Shown: piece by piece, positions 1 to 13,027 of the stretch
How the letters are laid out: each line of letters begins with the position of its first letter
How positions within the stretch are numbered: position 1 is the first letter of the stretch
Assembly (NCBI RefSeq): GCF_004210375.1
Contig: NC_134834.1
Location: forward strand, 144,679,009-144,743,008
From: Tachypleus tridentatus
Lineage: Eukaryota > Arthropoda > Merostomata > Xiphosura > Limulidae
DNA length: 64,000 nt
Direction: 5' to 3'
Position numbers and translations under genes: made by a program
Notes under the pieces: generated by a model
The model's database searches: none
Told to the model about the DNA's origin: nothing
Seen by the model: the letters and a program-made list of their open reading frames with translations, nothing else

Positions 1-3000
1 GTATTTACTTATCAAAATGCTAAGCCTTATCCTTGCAGTGATTTACACACTCACCAAATAAGGAAAACCGTGCCTCGAGTATTTGGTATGCCTTCACTTT
101 AAAATAAAACATTGTACATGTTTATTTTAAAATATTTATAAGGACTGACATGCAAATGTTTTAGATTTATCGGACCAAGCAGCAGAAATTTCGTTTTTGT
201 AAATAAAAATTTTGTGTTTTAACTTGGCTACTAAAATAAATGTTACTACGAAAACCGGAATTTGCTTCTCTCTTTCTTTTTTTTTCCTTCTTAATGTCTA
301 AACATTTATAGTCGCCAAGTGAAATAATTAGAATACCCTAATAACAGTTTGAGCTGTTAAAATACTAAGTGGATATTATCAATTGATTTTAAATAAATTA
401 ATTTTATTAATCGCGGAATGCAGTAATACGAATTAAACCATTAAATTTTATATTAGCAACTTATATTGCTAAAGGAAGTTACGTAATTCATGTTGCCAGG
501 AGACAGGAAAGCATTAATAGTTCTACCATTCTAAATATCAACCATTAATTAGTAGCTTTGTACTGAAGGGATTGAGTAAATAATCGTTGAACGTTTTTCT
601 CGCAGAGGGTTGTATTATCAATTTTCAGCTGAAAAGCAAAGCCAGAATTTTGAAATTACAGAAATTTAAAAAGTAAAAATAGTACAAAAAATGTAAAAAG
701 GTGTATACGTAACTAAAGAAAAATAATAAATGAAATCTTGCACAAATGGGAGAAGTAAATACGCAAGTTCGAAGAAATGATTCGACTTTTATTGTAGCTT
801 AGCGCCAGTTCATTTCAGTAACCTATTATTACAACCACCGTTATTAACTACGAGGTGACGACAAATTTACATTATTTCTAACTCGCAAAGCGTACATGTG
901 CTAGCGAAATTAAGCGTGCATACACACGAGGAACAGATTTTGACACACGATGAGTCTAGTTATGCTGTGTGACGTCACCTCTGACGTAGAGATACCAAAG
1001 TATAGAGTTTCATTTCAAGATGGCAAACATTTGTTTATTCACTCCTCTGGAAAACTTTTACATGTTTATGTGTCTTTAGTCGAGACACCCGTGTGGAATC
1101 GTTGCAGAAGTCCAATAAGTATTGACGACGAGTAAGAATACATATCTGCTGTATCCAAGTCCATAGGCCGACTCTAGCAAACTGTGTGGAAAGTGAGGAA
1201 CAGACACTGAGGCTGTTTTTGTATAAAAATAAAAGACTATGAATTCCATCTTTCCGATCCAGAGAAGCTGTTCTTTGTTTTGGAATTCACTGAACGTTTT
1301 CAAATAGATGACAACTAACTTGACATTTTGTGGACCAACAAAGCCTACTTCTGCCTCCACAAACAAATGAACATTCACAGTTGCATTATATTGGGTTTGC
1401 ATTTAATTATATATATGTTGATTAAAATATTTTTTGAGGAGCCGGCCCACAAAAGTATGGTTTATAAATTATTACAGTGACTAGTGCACGTTCTCAACAC
1501 ACATTAGTTAACATGGTGTTAGTTGCCTTGCACGAAAGGGCTATTAAGCATGATACAGTATTCATTAGAAATGGCATATGTTTACAATGCTGTGAACAAA
1601 CCATAAGTAAGGGATGTCCACATTATGATTACTGTGGTTATCAGAGCTTCTGGTTACAGGGCACATTATCCTGCCATCCAAAGCATTTAGTTTCACGCAG
1701 CTGTGCATCACGTGCTACTACGTATTGAAGGAGTCACACATCAATTTCATAAAAAAGCTAATGTAAAAAATGGGATGGCCATTTTGGCGTAACGTCACAT
1801 AGTGGCAATGTCTGCAAACACTGGGAGTGCATTTCGAATAACATAATTTCATTAACATTTACATGGGAATTATAAGTAGTGAAATGTATAAAATAACTTT
1901 GCATATTCATGTTTTACAGTTACACCTTCTCCCATTGATTAAAAGTGTTATAATCATGGCGCCTAACTTTGAAAGTATGGAGGCAAGGGTAAGGAAGAAT
2001 TAATAGGAAAAGAGAAATAAAACGAGGTGACACATTTCCCTTTTTTAGGTATCTATAGTCTTGATGCAAAAGCTTTAAAAACATTTTTCTACGTTTAACA
2101 CTTATAATATTAATTAAAATAAAATTCAACACAAAACACGTGGAGAACTATGCCTATTGCAATTATTTATATTTAACATTAATGCACTACTTTTAAGTAC
2201 AAAAAGATAGCCAAAGAGCAGTATGTGTTAGCATGTTAAAATGTAGATGAATTAAATACCATATTGTCATTATTTTATATAGAAGTAAAATACACCAAAT
2301 AGTTTAAACTCGTAAAGTTATTCATAGCAAAAGATGACATCCAAGTGAGACGAATAAATGTTATTTTTTTAAGCACAATGAATTATTTGTGGTTTCTAGA
2401 ACATAAAACTATAATAATAACTATTATAAAAGACATTAATGTCACAGTTTGGATACTGTATACTACACTTCACTTGATGTACTCAGTGTCTCGGGTTCAA
2501 CCATGCCCAAGAAAGATGTAAAAAAAAAGTTTGCCATATCTCCAGTGCATAAACATTGCATTACATCACACTGAACTCGTGTTTCATCTGTGTACTTACT
2601 CTCCTTAAGGTATGTATGTACTACTTGCAGTCATTATAAATTTGGGGGTGATGCTTTCTTATGCTACTGTTGTAATTATTTACATTATTGAACTGGTTGT
2701 TTTGAATCATTTGGTTAAAATAAAGTCCAGTCCATTTAATGAACAAATGATAGGATTAACCTCACAAATAGCATTATAAATTTCTAATTACACTCTACAC
2801 AAAATAGAAAAGGCAATAGCTCTACTTTCAGGTGAGGATAATAAAGTAATTATTAGCAATTAACAACAACAATATTTTAGAAATCGTCAAGAGAAGCAAG
2901 GTAACAATCAAAACTTTGATTACCAAAGCAACTTTGCTTACTCGTACGCTGTTCTTAAGTTATCCTATCGTCAAATAAATTTTGTGATTTTATTTTCTGT

Positions 3001-3578
3001 GGCTAAAGGCACATAAATGTTATGACCTCTTGCCCTTTACAAACACTTACTGTGGAGATTCTATTTAGGTAGATGGTCGAAGGAGTTCACTGGTAACTCC
3101 ATCTCAGCTGATGCTATGAAAGTGGTCTCGAAAGAAGTCTTGGATTCTTAAGCTGGTTGGCTTAGTTCTGGTAATTTCTTCTCTGAAGCTAAACAGTTGA
3201 CTATGATGACCATTAGCTTAATCTACCTGTCTTTCTAGATTATGCTTTCTTGTGCTTCAGATTGCATGCCTTAATCATCTTGTGATTCCATCATTGTTGT
3301 CACCGAAGGTTCACTTTCTAATAATGTAATTGTCACATAATGTAAAGAAATTTCATGGCAATAAACCACAAAACAGGTTGAAGTACGTCTAACTTTGCAA
3401 CCATATTTTTGCACTCTTCATCAATGTCAATTTCCACAGATCATGTTGTGGTCAGAAGCTTCCAATACTATGGTTCATTTACTACTTACCTCTTAGTGTA
3501 AATTTGTGTTAACTTGCTGTCCTCTTACTTTGTTTATGGAGGCAATTTCTCATCTTCTATTACCATATTAGTTCAAAT
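1..3578. other. No gene seen
   Basis: AT-rich sequence with only short chance frames. Nothing in it matched a family, RNA gene or repeat found elsewhere in the window. Confidence 0.6.
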
Positions 3579-3680
3579 AATGGTGATAGATGTATAACTA
3601 GTATCAATCAACACACTGAAAGATTTACCATCCATGAACCATTTACTTCTGAACTTGTTTCATTTGCCAATGCAATTCTT
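3579..3680 (-). pseudogene. Retropepsin-like fragment, copy 1 (LTR-retrotransposon remnant)
   Basis: The minus strand encodes the same stretch as 4,528-4,622: a segment resembling an LTR-retrotransposon aspartic protease. Four or so substitutions separate the copies. This copy has no SINE and so preserves the empty insertion site (atttgccaatgcaatt at 3,662). Confidence 0.45.
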
Positions 3681-4527
3681 ATCTATATTGGGGAAGATGA
3701 AGTATTTTCATTCTTAATGTGTCGCCTCATGGGTTTATTACCAAAAGGTTGATTTTTTGCAGTCATTGGAGGTAACATACATGTTTTCCATACATATAGC
3801 ATATTCCTTCCATTACTATCCTGTGTTGGAGCAGTTTCGTTTTCTTAAATAACTGTATGGAGTTACTGGTAATGCATCATTTTAAGTTGCACTTGAAACA
3901 CCTATTTCCCTTTGGTTTACTTCCTCTATTTGGGGTAACTAGTTATTTAAATAACCTTTTGATATTTCTTCTATAATTCCATCAGAGGGAGTTGATATAT
4001 CTACACTATTTGATCTGTTGATCCATAATTCCTTGGTGGAGCTTTTAATTATCTTATTTATATACAACTTTTATTGATTCAAGCTCCAACACCAAATGGG
4101 CATTTTAATTTAAGATGTACTCTTAATTTTCTTTGGTCTATTTCGTATATATTTGTATGTTGTGGCATTTATGAATTGGATAACTAGGCAGAGTCTTTTC
4201 ACATCTTCAGAAAACTCATTTGAAGTCTTGCCCTTCCTTCTTATCCTGATATTAAACTTTGCTTTAGAAACTTACTTTGCATGTAGTAACACTGCACATC
4301 TATTTGAAAAGGTTAATGGCTGTAGTTGTTACAGTTCTGAATAGGAAGGCTGCTTAGTGATGTTAAAGGCGATGCTTTCAAATGTGCAGCAAGACGAACA
4401 GCTCAGGTTTTGATTACTCAATCCATTCACTTTATAAATTATTTTAAACTGTGCTTGATATAACTTTCATAATTTGCTGGTTCTCGATTGGGTACTTTTG
4501 TTAAACTGGCCTACTATATTCCTTAAC

Positions 4528-5134
4528 AATGGTGATAGATGTATACCTAGTATCAATCAACACACTGAATGATTTACCATCAATGAACCATTTACTACTG
4601 AACTTGTTTCATTTGCCAATGCTTTGTTTGTTTTGGAATTTCGCACAAAGCTACTCGAGGGCCATCTGTGCTAGTCGTCCCTAATTTAGCAGTGTAAGAC
4701 TAGAGGAAAGGCAGCTAGTCATCACCACCCACCGCCAACTCTTGGGTTACTCTTTTACCAACGACTAGTGGGATTTACCGTCACATTATAACGCCCCACG
4801 GCTAAAGGGGCGAGCATGTTTGGCGCGACCGGGATGCGAACCCGCGACCCTCAGATTATGAGTCGCACGCCTTAACACGCTTGGCCATGCCGAGCCATTT
4901 TGCCAATGCAATCCTGGTGTGAACCATATATGTTTTCCTCTTCCATATAACATAGTTTGTGAGTTGGAATTCTTGAGTAAGTACAGAAAGAAGTGTAGCT
5001 GGTTCGACACTTGCATTTGCCAATTCATGTTGTAAATGTTTCATCCTAGCATTGACGTTCTTCTGTGCATTTCTCATGGCTTCGTCAATCCTGATGTTAT
5101 AATCCCTGTTTATTTCATTGGCATCATTTGGCAC
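4528..5134 (-). pseudogene. Retropepsin-like remnant, copy 2, split by a SINE
   Basis: Reading the minus strand from 5,134 to about 4,910 gives a polar, coiled-coil-like stretch beginning NDANEINRDYNIRIDEAMRN and ending WKRKTYMVHTRIAL. After the SINE comes WFIDGKSFSVLIDTRYTS near 4,590-4,530. The last matches the retropepsin pattern of LTR retrotransposons, with DTR where an active enzyme has DTG. Frameshifts lie between the blocks. No convincing reverse transcriptase or LTRs could be read nearby. The assignment rests mainly on the protease motif. Confidence 0.45.
4623..4898 (-). repeat. SINE-A copy
   Basis: A full-length tRNA-derived SINE, tRNA head at the right end (ggcatggccaagcgtgttaa on the minus strand, B box gggttcgcatcccggtcg). 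The body reads cactagtcgttggtaaaag and tgatgactagctgcc, with a T-rich 3' tail on the left. It is flanked by an 11-bp target-site duplication, tttgccaatgc (4,612-4,622 and 4,899-4,909). It disrupts the retropepsin-like remnant. Confidence 0.97.
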
Positions 5135-5270
5135 TTCTTTGATGTATTTTCTACTTCTATATTTTATTTTGTATTGTCATTATGACCTTCCTTTTCACTT
5201 CCCTGATGTTCCCTTTGGATATTCGCTAAAACTTCCTCAATCAAATTTATTTTTTTTCATTGTGTGTTTT

Positions 5271-5532
5271 TTGTTTTTGAATTTCGCGCAAAGCTACACG
5301 AGGGCTATCTGCACTAGCTATCCCTGATTTAGCAGTGTAAGACTAGAGGGAAGCATCTAGTCATCACCACTCATCGTCAACTCTTGGGATACTTGTTTAC
5401 CAACGAATAGTGGGATTGACCGTCACATTATAACGCTCCCACGGCTGAAAGAGCGAGCTTGTTAGGTGTGACAAGGATCCGAACCCGCGACCCTTGGAGT
5501 CGAGTGCCTTAACCACCTGGCCATGCCGGGCC
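5271..5532 (-). repeat. SINE-A copy
   Basis: Head at the right (ggcccggcatggccaggtgg on the minus strand), body with gactagatgc in place of gactagctgcc, and tail gcgcgaaattc on the left. The target-site duplication is obscured by T-runs. Confidence 0.95.
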
Positions 5533-8500
5533 ATTTTTCTTCATAACGCAGAAAATATATTTTTTGGCCGAAACACTTTAGTAATTTGGGTTGCGGGAAC
5601 AATATTTTAGTTTTTGTCTTGATAAGATTCAGATATAGCCACAAATTCAAGACTTTATACAAGACTAATATTAGTTTTCAAGGCTATTTAGTATATGTTA
5701 TATGTTAAATTTAGAAAATAATTGAAATTGTAGGATATAATTTAGTTGAAACATTATTGTCATGATATTTATTAAATAGTTATAATCTTGTGCTAACTGC
5801 CTTTAGCGTGTTTTACCCCCGTTACTATGAGTCGTGAAAATAGTTACGTAGTTCTCCAACGTTTCGCAAAATTAATCCTTGGATGCATGCCAAGATCATT
5901 TAGTAAAAGTGTCGTGTTTTTTTTTTATTGCTCACGTTAGCCAGTTCATCAATGGATTCCTCTATTACTTCGACTTTCTCAAGGGTTACAAGTCCCACAC
6001 CATCATGGAAACATTTAAGTACCCTTAACTGATTATTTTTCAAAATGATGCTCAACATTTATATTATCATGGCTAGATGTTTCTTATTACTATTTTAAGA
6101 AGCTAAATTCTCTTTCTGGGTGCCTAAATTGTTGGGTTACTTTATGTAGCTTGTGGATTAGATATATTTTGTTTATGTCCAACTCTTCAACAAGTTAGTT
6201 ATTCTCTGGTGCATTTCTTTTGTGATCATTTGTTAGTTTCTTTCGTAGTTAACTGTTTTAACTGTTTTATATGCTATCTTCAGATACCATGGCAAACATC
6301 CATCTCCTTGGAATTCTTTGTTCAAACACCACTTTTGAATATTTTGCTTTTAGCAACTCCAGATTCCTGGACATTATCGTAAATGTGACTTGAATTTAAT
6401 CTCACATTTCTTTATTGGTTTTCTCCACCTCTTTGGACCCTTAACAAGTACTTCACTGTATGATATTTCTTTATTGCTTGCATTGGGAGGAAGACATTCT
6501 GATATCCATACCCTTAATGTTTCATTGATACTTTTTTCTCGGATGATCTCTTTCATTATCATCCAGATCAAGTCTTCATATCTAAAATTGGAGATGCAAG
6601 AGGAAATAACTATTGTTTCCAAACTGTTTTGTCACCTTCTCTGGTAGATCCTAATTATCATTTAGAACAATACCTTTTACATCATGTCAGGGAGATTTTT
6701 TATCTTGCATGCACCGAATTGTACATGGGTTTTAGAAAAGATTGTTTATATCTTTCTCGAATCTCGTTCCAGTTACATTAACAAACTGGCTTGTGCAATT
6801 AATTCACCCTGTTTACTGTGATGTTCACAAGCACTTTAAACGTACATTGTATGTTACGTTTCAGCAGGTTTACCATTTTGTGATGACTCTGCCATTCCAA
6901 TCATTGTACTCCTTAGAGTAGCAGCCATTTCACAGTCTGGAATACAGGTTAATTCAAGCACACTTTCTCAAACTTTTACTTACATTATATTGCTGTTTCT
7001 TCAGCTTTGGGATTCCATCTACATCCAGCTGTGATCCTTCAAGTCTGATGGAATCTCTAACAGGTGACTGCTCTATTACTGCCAAACACCCCTTGTAATA
7101 ATGACAGGTGATATCTGAAGTGGACGAATAATTCTGTTGAACCAAACCAGTTTCTTCTTTATAATACGAGACTGCGTTTGAGTGGATTCGTCCATTCGAT
7201 GCTCTTCTATATTACATGTATGTTAATAATTCTTGAGCACAAAATTCCACCTTACGTACTGGTGTTTCGTGAGAAGGTAGTACCCACAAAAATTGACAGG
7301 GAATGCCATATAAAAACTGGTAGTTTCCTTGATGAGTACCTTTCTACTTCCATTTGGATTTTCTTGCGCAGAATTAAAGACATTCATAGACAAACTGATT
7401 ATTCTTCATATTATTCCTCATAGTTCCAAATGGGATGAGGATCACCTCATCTGGGGTTCACTTTACTCTTTCTTAAATATATCAAGTTCATCCTCTGGTA
7501 TAACTGCATGTTATCAAATTTCCTTATTACCTGCTGATAAGGTCAAATTTATGAGTTGGCCAACCTTTTTATATGAGGATATAAGAAGGCTTAGAAACCG
7601 AGCATAATGGTCCCAAGCCTAAGTAAATGAGACTGATTACAACCTGAGTTGGAGACTCAGGGGTAATAACCCTGGTCAAAACCTAAGCATGAACCTCATG
7701 TTTACGAAGAGTCAAACATCTGATTCCATATTCGAAAGGGTTTAAGATCGTACGAAGAAGAGAAAACAAACTCTAATTTTTAACTAATACTGGAATTCTC
7801 CTCTGAGAATCTTCCACAACTGGTATAGGACATTGCATTGTTATCTGACTCCAAACAGCTGTTTTATTATTGTCTGCCTCCTCAGGAAGTCAGCTGAAAA
7901 GAATGCCTTTCTTTGTGAGTATTCTAAGTTTGATGGAGTCTCCCACAAATACAGTCCATTGGCTTTTATTATGAGTCTAGATTCTATTCAATCTCTACCT
8001 GATATCTTCGTCCATTTGTAGTGGTCTAGGTTGTTATCTACCCTCTAACAACTTAACTTTTGTGAAACAGTAGTTCTCTTTTTTATCTAAATGTGGGTAT
8101 TTTGGAAAATGCATCTGATTAAAATTTTAATCAGAATTTTTAGAATTAAAACGAATTTCAAATAGGTATTTCCCTGTGATGTATGTCTTTCACTACCATA
8201 ACACGACCAATAACTATGTGGATTTTTTTCCATCAGGAATGTAACTAAGAAATCTGAATTCCAGGCGCAATACGTGGAGTGAAGTGAAAGGTTCTGGGAA
8301 GGCTTAAACATGAGCTGCATTGAGTTTAGAACATTCAGAATCTAAAGAATCAAAGAAAATTCAACAAATAAGGCATTTAGTATTTCAGAGGAAAAGTATG
8401 TTAGGAACTGATTTTAATTCTAGAATGTATACAAAACCTTAAAACAATTAAAATAAAATTTAAATTTTATAGTTACTATGAATTAAAAAAATGTAAACGA

Positions 8501-8752
8501 AGTACATTAATAATAAAGCTTTTGTAGACCTAAATTTCCAGAGCTGAAAATCAAGGATTTTCAATGCCTTTTAAGATTTTGTGAACCAAGCTTAAACACA
8601 CCAGATATAGCTTTCTTGTCACTAAAATGTTGTACCTATTTATAGTGTACCTAAATAGTTTATAAGATACAAAATTATTCACAGAAAAGGTAGAACATTG
8701 GTATAAAGATATTGTACTCCAATTAATGCTAAAATTAATTTCACTAACTTCT
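5533..8752. other. Unassigned, possibly decayed retroelement
   Basis: Contains several minus-strand frames (6,374-6,622 and 6,954-7,145) with mixed composition and a His/Cys-containing piece DITCHYYKGCLAV. They might be the gag side of the LTR-like remnant at 3.6-5.1 kb. The plus-strand text aataaccctggtcaaaacct near 7,660 looks transposon-like but is unassigned. Confidence 0.3.
8115..8134. repeat. Perfect 20-bp palindrome
   Basis: ctgattaaaattttaatcag is its own reverse complement. It lies in AT-rich DNA with no associated gene. Confidence 0.9.
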
Positions 8753-9022
8753 GTGGCCCAGCATGGCCAGGTGGTTCAGGCACTCGACTCGTAATCTGAG
8801 GTTCGCGAGTTCGAATTCCCGTCCACCAAACATGCTCGCACTTTCAGCCGTGGGGGGCGTTATAAAGTTACGGTCAATACCACTATTCGTTGGTAAAAGA
8901 GTAGCCCAAGAGTTGGCGGTGGTTGGTGATGACTAGCTGCCTTCCCTGTAGTCTTACCTTGCTAAATTAGAGAAGGCTAGCGCAGGTAGTCCTCGTGTAG
9001 CTTTGCGCGAAATTCAAAACAA
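8753..9022 (+). repeat. SINE-A copy
   Basis: Full length: gcccagcatggccaggtgg head, B box gagttcgaattcccg, body, and a gcgcgaaattcaaaacaaac tail. Flanked by the 10-bp duplication actaacttct (8,743-8,752 and 9,023-9,032). Confidence 0.97.
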
Positions 9023-9493
9023 ACTAACTTCTCTGAGTTTTTAACAAATTGTAAATGGCAATTATGATTTTGCTTAATATTTTGTAGATCGAAACAGTTC
9101 TTTAACTACAAGTTTTTAACGCTGAATTCATTATGAAGATATAACAAACAACTTCTATAGATTAAAACTGTTTAATTTTGAAACCTTATATCTTTAAAAA
9201 AAGCTTTTGTAATAGTAAATGTAAAGAAATCCCTCCCTTTGAGCATTTTCTTTAAATTCTTACTTAGTCAATTTAACACGAGAAATATTATTCCAGCAAA
9301 ATAATTATAATTTGAAGCACTTTATTTCAAATGTGACCTATCTTTATATATGAACAGAACCGTTTTTTATTTTGAAATAACAGGCAACGTGATATATAGT
9401 AGATGAACTTCTGCAGGGTCCCCGAAAGTGTTCGATCATCAACAGTTAATAAAACCAAAATTAAGAGCAACAAATATTTTTATTTCTTGCTTT

Positions 9494-9584
9494 TGATTTG
9501 TTTATTGTTAAGCACAAAGTACCATTTGCGCTCTGTCCGCCACAGGTATCAATATCCGATTTCTAGCGTTGTATATCCACGTTA
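9494..9584 (-). repeat. SINE-B copy, truncated
   Basis: On the minus strand a second tRNA-derived SINE family: B-box region cggatattgatacctgtggc, then tail agcgcaaatggtactttgtg and cttaacaataaac. The tRNA 5' part is missing or diverged. Confidence 0.75.
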
Positions 9585-9967
9585 AACTTCCCTCTTTTCC
9601 CCTTTTCAAAAGCACAACTGTACATCCGTAGGCGCTGGATTTATGAGTTGACCCTGTACGAAATAATATAAATGCAAATTTTATTGTTCAGCTGCTTTAG
9701 ATATGTGACAGATCAACAGGAGGTGTGACTGGAAACCTAATTTTGGTGAATCCATATACTGTTGGCCTTGTTTCCAGAAATATAATCCTTTTAACTATGT
9801 TATCACGTGGACAGCTTTTGTGTTCATAGATACTTACAAGATAAATAAACCACGCTTTACTAATTGCAGCTGGAATAAGATTTTTTGTAGGGCTTTTTCT
9901 GGACGATCCTTGTGCCCCAAACTGATTCATATAAGTGTTTTTTTAATGACATTAAGTATAATGTTTT

Positions 9968-10099
9968 ATTTTGTTTTGTTTGTAGTTAAGCACAAAGGTA
10001 TACAATGGGTTATTTATGTCCCTCCCCACCACAGGTATCTAAATCCGGTTTCTAGCGTTGTAAGTCTGCAGACATACCGCTGTACAACCGAGGGGCTAA
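9968..10099 (-). repeat. SINE-B copy
   Basis: The best preserved SINE-B here. On the minus strand: A-box region gttgtacagcggtatgtc, tgcagacttacaacgctaga, B box ggatttagatacctgtggtg, and tail ttgtatacctttgtgcttaa followed by ctacaaacaaaacaaaa. Confidence 0.85.
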
Positions 10100-10587
10100 G
10101 TACAATTAATATATACATTCTGGAAATCATGTCCTTGATTTAAACACAACTATCTAAACTGAGTGTATGAATATTTCGCGTTGTAAAAAAACTATTACAC
10201 ATTCTTCTCAAAAGCGATGAATTTTCGATAGCACTCACCTATGGACAGTGAGTGGCGTAACGATATAAAATGTCGTTCGGGGCGAGCCCTAAAAGTGTTA
10301 GTCCCTCAGAACTAACACGCTGAATTAAAGTAAAAGCTAACGAAATAACTGCATTAGAAATATAACTGAGTACAGTATATTTACAATATGGTTTTCCATC
10401 TTTGAAAATGGTAAGTGGTTTACCAAGCGTGCAGTTGTTGTTGTGACGGCATGATTCACATCTTCTTAGCCTTCAGTATGCCAGGTGAACACTGTTTAAG
10501 TTTGTCACTGTTCGTATATGTGATACAATTGTTTGAATTTTGGTAAAAACTGGCTCTTGTGTGTCTGATAACACAAGCCTGTAATGG

Positions 10588-10872
10588 TTTGTTTGTTTGT
10601 TTTTTTGAATTTCGCTCAAATCTACACTAGAACTATCTGCGCTAGCCGTCCCTAATTTAGTAGTGTAGGACCAGAAGGAAAGCAACTAGTCATCACCACC
10701 CACCGCCGACTCTTGGGTTACTTACTCTTTTACCAACGAATAATTGTATTTACCGTTACATTATAACGCCCCCACCGCTGAAGTGGCGAGCATTTTTAGT
10801 GTGACGGGGATTCATATCTGCGACCCTTCAAATTACGAATTAAGCGCCCTAAACATCTGGACATGTGACGCG
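10588..10872 (-). repeat. SINE-A copy, diverged
   Basis: Body and tail are clear (gaatttcgctcaaatctaca on the plus strand), while the tRNA head is diverged (ends ctggacatgtgacgcgc). Direct flanking repeats are unclear. Confidence 0.92.
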
Positions 10873-11426
10873 CGATGGTTTTTTTGTCTGGAATTTTTTC
10901 ATGTTCTACAGTCATTACTGTACACTGTATCCGAAAATGATTTCCATTTTTCTCCGTGATGTACAAAATCTTCACAAAACGTCGTATGTACTTTTACACA
11001 AGTGAATCATTTTCATTGAAATCGGGTCACATTTTGTTGTACTTAGAATACTGACAACCACTGGCTATAGATTTCTCTACACCAATCGCGACGTGAGAGT
11101 CTTACTGATCATTCTAGAACACAAACATAATAAACATAAAAAAAATGTTCATTGTGGTAAATGAAATAATAATTTGATTTCAGTAACAGTTTTCTTCCCA
11201 ATTTGTGAAAAACATTTTACGTGATAGGAAAAAAATGAATATTATTTTCGAAATTTGCGTAGCTGAATTATGAAAAGTCCGCTATTAAAATCAAAACAAC
11301 TTTTATAAAGTTTAAATTTGCAGGCCTGTGTAATGATTCCTTATTTCGTTGTAAATGTAGTCTTTATTACTTTTGGCTTATTTCAGTTCACGGTTCAAAT
11401 GTTTTATCTGACTTCTCGTTCTCTAG

Positions 11427-11540
11427 GTTTTCCTACTGGGGCACCACCACCGCCATTTTCAGGAACTACATTCTCTGCGTACAGAGGTCAGTTTCCTATA
11501 CCACAACATTTGATGTCTCACTCAGCCTTTCAGGCAGGAG
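11427..11540 (+). CDS. Internal exon of an unrecognised Pro/Ser-rich protein (exon A)
   Basis: Follows the acceptor cgttctctag and ends at gtaagtta. The chosen frame gives GFPTGAPPPPFSG, then TTFSAYRGQFPIPQHLMS and HSAFQAG. The composition recalls the low-complexity C-terminal regions of transcription or RNA-binding regulators, but I recognise no family. Phase is 1 at both ends and it joins in frame to exon B. A second frame through the exon is also open (it begins FSYWGTTTA), so the choice rests on the downstream joins. No upstream exon was identified in the first 11.4 kb. Confidence 0.45.
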
Positions 11541-11877
11541 GTAAGTTATCTGCTTTATCCACCTGTTTACGATGAATGGCTAAAGCTCTATCCTACCTAA
11601 GAACAAAGTCTGTAATTTTTCATAAAGATATGATTTGAAAGTGATCATTCAATGTAGGATTAAAAGCTTCAGTGTGTTAAGTATTACCCACAAATCTGTA
11701 TGTATAGGAGTATGTGATTTTGTGATATTCGTTAATAAAAGTCACGTTACAGAAAAAATTGAACGAAGTTTTCAAGTGTGGTTTGATTTAAAATGTGTTG
11801 GAATTATGAATGTTTTAAATAACCAACATTTAAAAAATAATTGAAGTTTAAGCACTTGGATCCTATTTCTTAATGGG

Positions 11878-12388
11878 ATAGTGAAGGTAAACGACTTTAA
11901 CGGGACAGTAAAAGTAAGTGTTTTTAACGAAACAATAACAGGTAAGCACTTTTATCGGGTTAGTAGAGATGAGCATTTTTAACCACTTTTACAAGACAAT
12001 AAAGTGAGAGCTTTTAACTGGGCAGTAATGGTAAGTACTTTTGACAGTACACTAAAGGAAAAAGCTTTTAACAGGACATTAAAGGTAAGAGAATTAATGG
12101 AACAATAAAGTAAGAGTTTTTAATGGGACAGTAAAAGTAAGCTCTTCTAACAAGACAATAAAGGTAAGTGCTTTTAACGGGACAGTAAAGGTAAGGGCTT
12201 GTAAGGATAAAATAAAGTAAGAGCTTTTAATAGGGCAGTAAGGGTAGGAATTTTTAACGGGACAGTAAAAGCAAGCATCTTTAACAGAATAGTGAAGGTA
12301 AGGCATTTAACAAATCTGTGAAGGTAAGAACTTTTAATAAAACAGTAAAGGTAAGCAATTTTAACAGAGCAGTAAAGATAAACGAGCT
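11878..12388. repeat. Degenerate 27-bp minisatellite with splice-donor-like units
   Basis: About eighteen imperfect copies with a 27-28-bp period, consensus near cgggacagtaaaggtaagtg followed by cttttaa. Many units contain aaggtaag or aagtaag on the plus strand, which matches the 5' splice-site consensus. The array lies in the intron after exon A of the plus-strand gene. The minus-strand open frames over it (rich in FTVPLKAL) are products of the repeat and not genes. Confidence 0.92.
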
Positions 12389-13027
12389 CTTCCACCACTT
12401 TTACTTTGGGAAACTAGAAGCATAACACTCTGATAAGCTGTAGTTAATTGAAAAACTGCGACATAAACACGGTTGACACCAATGAGGTGTTTCTTGGTGT
12501 ACACTTTGACTCCTGCGTAGTGGATTTATTAGTTTTAATACCGTTTAGCAACTTGAAATGTTATTTATGTTGTACTCTCCAACTATCTACATCGTGACCC
12601 CTGGTGTAAATACAGTTTAACGCCCTTTACAGACATGTTTTGGGTTAAGTTACTAAAATACGATTTTCCTCTTTGATTAAATTTCAATGTGACTTTGTAA
12701 TAACTCTAGACATACGCACTTTGATCCTACCCAATTTTAGAAGGTTAAATTACGTCTCTAGAGAACAGAACGTCCACTGAGCGCCCACTGCACACTGAAA
12801 GGAAAAACTAGGCTAGCACGATATAAAAATTCTGAATATATCTTACTAACACCATCACTCTTGCATACATACACACACACAAAATTGGGAACGAGGAATC
12901 GCGAAGTTGAAGAACCTGAATGTTTAAGAAGGTCTAACTTATGTTCCACTTTAAGCCACATTGGTGGGTATTCTGTTTAATAATATATATATGTTTATAA
13001 AATATCATCATTACACACAGCTGCCAG

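Noticed and set aside
950..1402. Overlapping frames at 950-1,135 (+) and 1,076-1,402 (-)
   Set aside because: Neither has recognisable domains or splice signals; no reason to prefer either over chance.
12094..12398. Minus-strand open frames with FTVPLKAL-type peptide repeats
   Set aside because: The peptide repeat is a by-product of the 27-bp DNA minisatellite, whose period is a multiple of three; no start context or splice signals support coding.
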